DNA of 9,273 nt, taken from the NCBI GenBank assembly GCA_947455805.1, contig CANGSN010000095.1:1-9273 (forward strand), read 5' to 3'. Below are positions 6,312 to 9,273 of the stretch, in pieces (positions within the stretch are counted from its first letter, which is position 1; every line of letters begins with the position of its first letter). Under the pieces are notes generated by a model. It saw only the letters and a list, made by a program, of their open reading frames with translations, was not told where the DNA came from and did no database searches. The position numbers and the translations under genes are program-made. The DNA is from Planctomycetota bacterium. GTDB lineage: Bacteria > Planctomycetota > UBA1135 > UBA2386.

Positions 6312-6362
6312 ACGCGCGGTTCCGATCCTGGTGGTTCTTCCACCGCGACCCGGACCGCGCGT
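6312..6362 (+). repeat. Large nested inverted repeat downstream of dnaA
   Basis: The outer arms ACGCGCGGT (6312-6320) and ACCGCGCGT (6354-6362) pair over 9 bp. CCG (6322-6324) with CGG (6351-6353) extends the stem past one bulged T. An inner stem GGTGG (6330-6334) and CCACC (6340-6344) closes around TTCTT. The structure could be a Rho-independent-like stop without a T-tail, or a cruciform/hairpin of the origin. Confidence 0.6.
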
Positions 6363-6385
6363 TCTGCGTTCCAGGTGCATCTTTT

Positions 6386-6429
6386 GACGCCTTGTCGACG
6401 CCTCGCGACCGCGGGGCGACCGCCTGCGC
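6386..6429 (+). repeat. Four 11-bp phased repeat units
   Basis: Read in steps of 11 from 6386 the units are GACGCCTTGTC, GACGCCTCGCG, ACCGCGGGGCG and ACCGCCTGCGC. The first two share GACGCCT and the last two share ACCGC, with GCGACCGC itself repeated at 6405-6412 and 6416-6423. All four fit a loose core (A/C)CGC. The 11-bp spacing is about one helical turn, placing each unit on the same DNA face. Confidence 0.45.
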
Positions 6430-6581
6430 AGCTCTCCGTCGCGAGATCTGTGCAGAGCCGTGGGAGCGTTCCTGGAGGCTCCGGTGATTCCCGTGCACGA
6501 GTCTGCGCAGGCGGCGGACGGGCGCCGTCACTCGCCACCGACGACCATGGAGAAGTGGAGTTTCACCGACCTTCTGCACAG
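6424..6581. repeat. Four dispersed palindromic octamers CTGYRCAG
   Basis: CTGCGCAG at 6424-6431, CTGTGCAG at 6448-6455, CTGCGCAG at 6503-6510 and CTGCACAG at 6574-6581. The second and fourth are inverted copies of each other over 9 bp (6448-6456 and 6573-6581), and they overlap the two best DnaA-box-like sequences. The octamer also occurs inside genes (for example 4779-4786 and 8522-8529), so only the local density is notable. Confidence 0.55.
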
Positions 6582-6689
6582 CCGTTCTCCAGATCGTGGA
6601 AGTGCCGCCAAACCCGCTTTCCGGCTCGATCCGCAGCGTTTTGCTGGCTAACCTCCTCAGACTCGTGACGGCACGGACGGTGATGATGA

Positions 6690-6705
6690 AGAGAGAATTC
6701 TCTCT
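6690..6705. promoter_or_regulatory. Perfect 16-bp palindrome upstream of dnaN
   Basis: AGAGAGAATTCTCTCT is a perfect palindrome centred on GAATTC, 75 bases before the dnaN ATG, within the most A+T-rich patch I noticed in the window. Such a site fits a dimeric repressor or activator operator for dnaN, or part of the DNA unwinding region. The flanking purine/pyrimidine strand bias (GAAGAGAG / CTCTCTCTT) is also notable. Confidence 0.55.
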
Positions 6706-6780
6706 CTTGCAGACTCATCGTGTCGCAGCGCGCCAACCAACCTCGGAACCCCAGCACCTGAGCATCCTGCCAACCGAACG

Positions 6781-7875
6781 ATGAAGATCCTCTGCGACCG
6801 CACGGCCCTGCTCGAAGCCGTGAACGTGGTGTCCTCGGTGGTGCCGGTGAAGACACCGAAGCCGATCCTGCAGAACCTGCTGGTCCGTGCCGACGGCGAT
6901 TCGATCACGCTGTTCGCCACCGACCTCGAGATGGCGGCGCGGGTCGAGCTGGACTCGGTCAAGGTCGGTCGCAAGGGCACCGTGCTGCTGCCGGCTCGCG
7001 AGACCTCGGCGCTGCTGCGCGAGCTCAGCGACCCGACGGTGACGCTGGAGAGCACCGAGCAGCGCTGCCGCATCGAGAGCGGCGGTGGCTCGTTCGTGTT
7101 GCTGGGCGAGGATCCGCAGCAGTATCCGGACGAGGCGCAGGTGAAGTCGGGCAAGCGGCTCGAGCTGCCGGCCGGGCGCATGCTGCGCATGATCCAGGAG
7201 ACGGTGTTCGCCGCCGCCCGCGAGGAGACTCGCTACGCGATCAACGGAGTGCTGCTCGACGCCGCCGCCGGCTGCGTGCGCATGGTCGCGACCGATGGCC
7301 GTCGCCTGTCGATCAGCTACGAGAACGTCGAGACCAAGGCCGAGTTCAAGGTCGTGGTGCCGCTGCGGGCACTGAACACGCTCGCCCGCGCCTTGGCCGA
7401 GGGCAGCAAGAACGCCCTTGTCGTCGACGTCGGCGACAAGCAGATCGTGTTCAACACCGGCAAGATGCAGCTGGTCAGCCAGCTGCTCGAGACGCGCTTC
7501 CCCGACTACGAGGGCGTGCTGCCGAAGGCGGCCGACACGACGGTCGAGGTGCAGCGATCGGTGCTGGAGTCGGCGCTGCGCCGGGCGGCGATCCTGTGCT
7601 CTGCCGAGCTGCGCATGGTGCGCTTCGAGGTCGGCGAGCAGTCGCTGCGCATGACCGCCGAGAGTTCGGCCCGCGGCCGCGCCGACGTCGTCGTCGACTG
7701 CGTCGTCAAGGGCTCGGGCGGCAGCATCAACTTCAACCCGGACTACATCCTCGAAGCGCTGCGCGTCTGCCAGCTCGACCAGGTCCGGCTCGACATGTCG
7801 GACGACTCGATGCCGGCGAAGTTCACGCTCGGCGAGTCGTTTACCTACGTGGTCATGCCCATCAGTGGGGCATGA
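6781..7875 (+). CDS. dnaN: DNA polymerase III beta subunit (sliding clamp)
   Basis: 364 residues, the normal length for three clamp domains. The homodimeric ring encircles DNA and tethers polymerase III and many repair proteins. Typical segments are present: MKILCDRTALLEAVNVVSSVVPVKTPKPIL at 1-30, ATDLEM at 46-51, TRYAINGVLLD (150-160), MVATDGRRLSI (168-178), LLETRFPDYEGVLP (235-248), FNPDYILEAL (318-327) and the closing YVVMPIS (356-362), which lines the partner-binding cleft. The last residues, MPISGA, replace the common MPMR/L ending. The ATG has no Shine-Dalgarno sequence and a C-rich leader (26 C, 13 G in 6721-6780 by hand count). Its stop overlaps an ATG in the ATGA at 7872-7875, a sign of coupling to the original start of the next gene. 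Confidence 0.98.
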   Translation: MKILCDRTALLEAVNVVSSVVPVKTPKPILQNLLVRADGDSITLFATDLEMAARVELDSVKVGRKGTVLLPARETSALLRELSDPTVTLESTEQRCRIESGGGSFVLLGEDPQQYPDEAQVKSGKRLELPAGRMLRMIQETVFAAAREETRYAINGVLLDAAAGCVRMVATDGRRLSISYENVETKAEFKVVVPLRALNTLARALAEGSKNALVVDVGDKQIVFNTGKMQLVSQLLETRFPDYEGVLPKAADTTVEVQRSVLESALRRAAILCSAELRMVRFEVGEQSLRMTAESSARGRADVVVDCVVKGSGGSINFNPDYILEALRVCQLDQVRLDMSDDSMPAKFTLGESFTYVVMPISGA

Positions 7876-7899
7876 TCCAAGCGGCCCCCTCGATCCGAA

Positions 7900-7937
7900 G
7901 TCTCTTGGCCGAACCCAGGTCTCTTGGCCGAACCACA
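7900..7937 (+). repeat. 19-bp tandem duplication at the 5' end of dciA
   Basis: GTCTCTTGGCCGAACC is found at 7900-7915 and identically at 7919-7934, so the period is 19 bp (16 identical bases plus a 3-base spacer, CAG after copy 1 and ACA after copy 2). Each copy contains TTG GCC GAA CC, coding LAEP, but in different frames because 19 is not a multiple of three. Copy 2 is in the frame of the conserved DciA protein; copy 1 is in the frame of the ATG at 7872. Confidence 0.92.
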
Positions 7938-8226
7938 ACGAGCCGGCGACTTCCTGCGCGACATCCTGAAGCAGGCCGCGCACGGCAAGTCGCGAAAGGT
8001 CTACGACGAGGCTCTCGACCAGATCCTCGGCGAACGTCTGCGTCCGCACTGTCAGGTCATGGGCTGCCGCGGCGGCAAGCTCGTGCTCGAGGTCGATTCC
8101 GCGCCGCTGTTCGCCGAGCTTTCGGGTTTCCGCCGGGAAGAGATCCGACTGCGCATCAACCAACTCGTTCCTGAGCAACCCATCGCCCAGCTGACATTCC
8201 GGCTGGGAGGCACGGGACATGTCTGA
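7924..8226 (+). CDS. dciA: DciA/DUF721 helicase-associated protein, probable TTG start after a frame-shifting duplication
   Basis: 100 residues from TTG at 7924. DciA (DUF721) is the widespread bacterial partner that loads or operates the replicative helicase DnaB. The KH-like core is visible: AGDFLRDILKQ (7-17), LDQILGERLRPHCQVMGCRGGKLVLEVDS (about 31-59), LFAELSGFRREEIRLRIN (62-79) and a closing IAQLTFRLGG (87-96). The usual conserved Trp before the VVG-like turn is absent (ALDQILGERL). In this frame TTG 7924 is the only plausible start after the in-frame dnaN stop at 7873-7875; a weak CAGG lies just upstream. The expected start is instead the ATG at 7872, overlapping the dnaN stop: it reads MIQAAPSIRSLLAEP and then leaves the frame because of the 19-bp duplication. 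The gene may thus be N-terminally shortened, poorly expressed, or affected by an assembly error. It overlaps gyrB by 8 bases. Confidence 0.8.
   Translation: MAEPQRAGDFLRDILKQAAHGKSRKVYDEALDQILGERLRPHCQVMGCRGGKLVLEVDSAPLFAELSGFRREEIRLRINQLVPEQPIAQLTFRLGGTGHV
8205..8210 (+). promoter_or_regulatory. Ribosome binding site of gyrB
   Basis: GGGAGG lies 8 bases before the ATG at 8219, inside the end of dciA. With that of parA it is one of only two strong Shine-Dalgarno sites in the window. Confidence 0.8.
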
Positions 8227-9273
8227 CCAGAAGCCAACCGAACCTCGCTACGACGCCAGCTCCATCAAGGTCCTCGAAGGTCTCGACGCGGTGCGCACGC
8301 GCCCTGCGATGTACATCGGCGACACCGGCATGAAGGGGCTGCACCACCTGGTGTGGGAGGTCGTCGACAACTCGGTCGACGAAGCCCTCGCCGGCCGCGC
8401 CAGCCGCATCGACGTGCGCGTGCACAAGGACGGCTCGGTGTCGGTCAAGGACAACGGCCGCGGCATCCCGGTCGACATGCACGAGAGCGGCAAGCCCGCC
8501 CTCGAGGTCATCCTGACCAAGCTGCACAGCGGCGGCAAGTTCGACAAGGGCAGCTACAAGGTGTCGGGCGGCCTGCACGGCGTCGGCATCAGCTGCGTCT
8601 GCGCGCTGGCCGACGTGCTCGACGTCGAGGTGTCGCGCGACGGCAAGGTCTACCGGCAGACCTACATGAAGGGGCAGAAGGCGAGCGAACTCGCGGTGAT
8701 CGGCAAGGCCGAGGGCACCGGCACGATGCTGCGCTTCAAGGCCGACCCGACCATCATGGAGGTCGTCGAGTTCTCGTACGAGGTGCTGCGCAAGCGCCTG
8801 CGCGAGCTCGCCTACCTGATGGGCAGCCAGAAGCTGCACATCACGCTGTTCGACGAGCGAATCGACAAGGGCGAGGAGTTCCTGTTCCCCGAGGGCCTCG
8901 TCGAGTTCGTCAAGGACCTGAACGTCGGCAAGACGCTGCTGCACAAGGACGTCATCTACTTCCGCCGCGAGATGCCGTCGGCGGAGAACCCGGAGAAGGT
9001 CTACGAGATCGAGATCGCACTGGCCTACAACGACGGCTACCACGAGTCGGTCTTCTCGTTCGTCAACAACATCAACACGATCGAGGGTGGCACCCACCTG
9101 CAGGGCTTTCGCACCGCGCTGACGCGTGCCCTCAACAACTGGGCGCGGCAGGAGAAGGCGCTGAAGGAGAAGGACCCGGTGCCGACCGGCGACGACTTCA
9201 AGGAAGGCCTCGTCGCGGTGGTCTCGGTCAAGGTGCCGGACCCGCAGTTCGAGTCGCAGACCAAGATCAAGCT
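8219..9273 (+). CDS. gyrB: DNA gyrase subunit B, N-terminal part (3' truncated by window edge)
   Basis: Open from ATG 8219 to the window end, giving 351 residues of a protein usually near 800. GyrB supplies the ATPase and, outside the window, the TOPRIM part of the A2B2 gyrase that adds negative supercoils. The GHKL ATPase opens with IKVLEGLDAVRTRPAMYIGDTG (16-37); the ATP site has EVVDNSVDEALAG (47-59, catalytic E47 and N51), DNGRGIPVD (78-86; D78, R81), LHSGGKFDKGSYKVSGGLHGVG (102-123, with K108) and DGKVYRQTYMKG. The transducer domain follows, with FSFVNNINTIEGGTHLQGFRTALTRALN and the QTK loop (QTKIK) at the edge. Normally VVNALS follows HGVG; here it is SCVCALA. ParE is the alternative, but position beside dnaN/dciA favours gyrB. 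It overlaps the dciA stop by 8 bases and has a strong ribosome binding site. Confidence 0.95.
   Translation, partial: MSDQKPTEPRYDASSIKVLEGLDAVRTRPAMYIGDTGMKGLHHLVWEVVDNSVDEALAGRASRIDVRVHKDGSVSVKDNGRGIPVDMHESGKPALEVILTKLHSGGKFDKGSYKVSGGLHGVGISCVCALADVLDVEVSRDGKVYRQTYMKGQKASELAVIGKAEGTGTMLRFKADPTIMEVVEFSYEVLRKRLRELAYLMGSQKLHITLFDERIDKGEEFLFPEGLVEFVKDLNVGKTLLHKDVIYFRREMPSAENPEKVYEIEIALAYNDGYHESVFSFVNNINTIEGGTHLQGFRTALTRALNNWARQEKALKEKDPVPTGDDFKEGLVAVVSVKVPDPQFESQTKIK

Larger units (their letters stand above)
6253..6780. other. Candidate replication origin (oriC) in the dnaA-dnaN interval
   Basis: These 528 non-coding bases sit where many bacteria keep oriC. In order they hold a hairpin just after the dnaA stop (6255-6274), a nested hairpin (6312-6362), four 11-bp-spaced units (6386-6429), four CTGYRCAG octamers (6424-6581) and an A+T-rich patch with a 16-bp palindrome (6681-6720; 23 of 40 bases A or T by hand count). 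No perfect DnaA box is present. The nearest to TTWTNCACA are TTCTGCACA at 6572-6580 (+, 8 of 9), TGTGCAGAG at 6449-6457 (- strand box, 7 of 9) and TCTTCCACC at 6336-6344 (+, 7 of 9). The dnaN promoter should also be here. Location and repeat density favour an origin; the lack of good boxes keeps confidence moderate. Confidence 0.5.

Noticed and set aside
4621..6579. 652-codon open frame on the - strand covering all of dnaA
   Set aside because: It is opposite a full-length, motif-complete dnaA. Long antisense frames are expected in DNA with GC-rich third codon positions, and the translation is low-complexity with no recognisable domain.
6375..6668. 97-codon + strand ORF in the dnaA-dnaN interval
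   Set aside because: No recognisable protein, no ribosome binding site, and it coincides with the repeats and near-boxes that suggest a non-coding origin.
6681..6692. TGATGATGAAGA as a DnaA-trio unwinding element
   Set aside because: Read in the proper polarity on either strand the triplets do not give the 3'-(G/A)A(T/A)-5' pattern, and no good DnaA box adjoins.
1..9273. CRISPR arrays, tRNA/rRNA genes, insertion sequences, prophage or toxin-antitoxin modules
   Set aside because: I looked for regularly spaced repeats, terminal inverted repeats with transposase-like frames and RNA-like folds, and saw none; the window is housekeeping sequence.

Overview
The window is a high-G+C (roughly two thirds by eye) bacterial chromosome segment centred on the dnaA region, with eight genes all on the + strand. 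It looks like core genome rather than an accessory island: I see no transposase, integrase, CRISPR array, tRNA or rRNA. The gene set suggests a free-living bacterium that makes bacillithiol. The dnaN-dciA-gyrB order without recF, the weak use of Shine-Dalgarno sites and the bacillithiol genes together would fit a high-G+C Planctomycetota-like lineage, but that placement is inference and other high-G+C phyla are possible.

Left part (1-4319): the 3' end of a bacillithiol deacetylase gene (bshB1), a chromosome-partition ATPase (parA/soj), a small protein that looks like a degenerate histidine kinase, the bacillithiol glycosyltransferase gene bshA, and a class V aminotransferase of the cysteine desulfurase family overlapping bshA by ATGA. 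BshA makes GlcNAc-malate and BshB1 deacetylates it; the cysteine-adding enzyme BshC is not in view. A desulfurase next to bshA hints at a thiol/sulfur connection.

Centre (4320-6780): a non-coding dnaA leader of about 390 bp with candidate terminator hairpins at its start, then dnaA, then a 528-bp non-coding dnaA-dnaN interval. That interval is the best candidate for the replication origin. It holds no perfect DnaA box, but it does hold a nested hairpin, four 11-bp-phased repeat units, four copies of the palindromic octamer CTGYRCAG, and an A+T-rich patch built around a perfect 16-bp palindrome.

Right part (6781-9273): dnaN (sliding clamp), dciA (DUF721 helicase operator) and the 5' part of gyrB, tightly packed. 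The most striking detail is a 19-bp tandem duplication at the start of dciA. It shifts the frame between an ATG that overlaps the dnaN stop (ATGA) and the rest of dciA. Removing one copy restores one continuous ORF; as the sequence stands, only a TTG inside the second copy can start the conserved protein. I found no clearly new multi-gene system. The interesting signals are this duplication, the non-canonical origin candidate and the pseudokinase-like gene.
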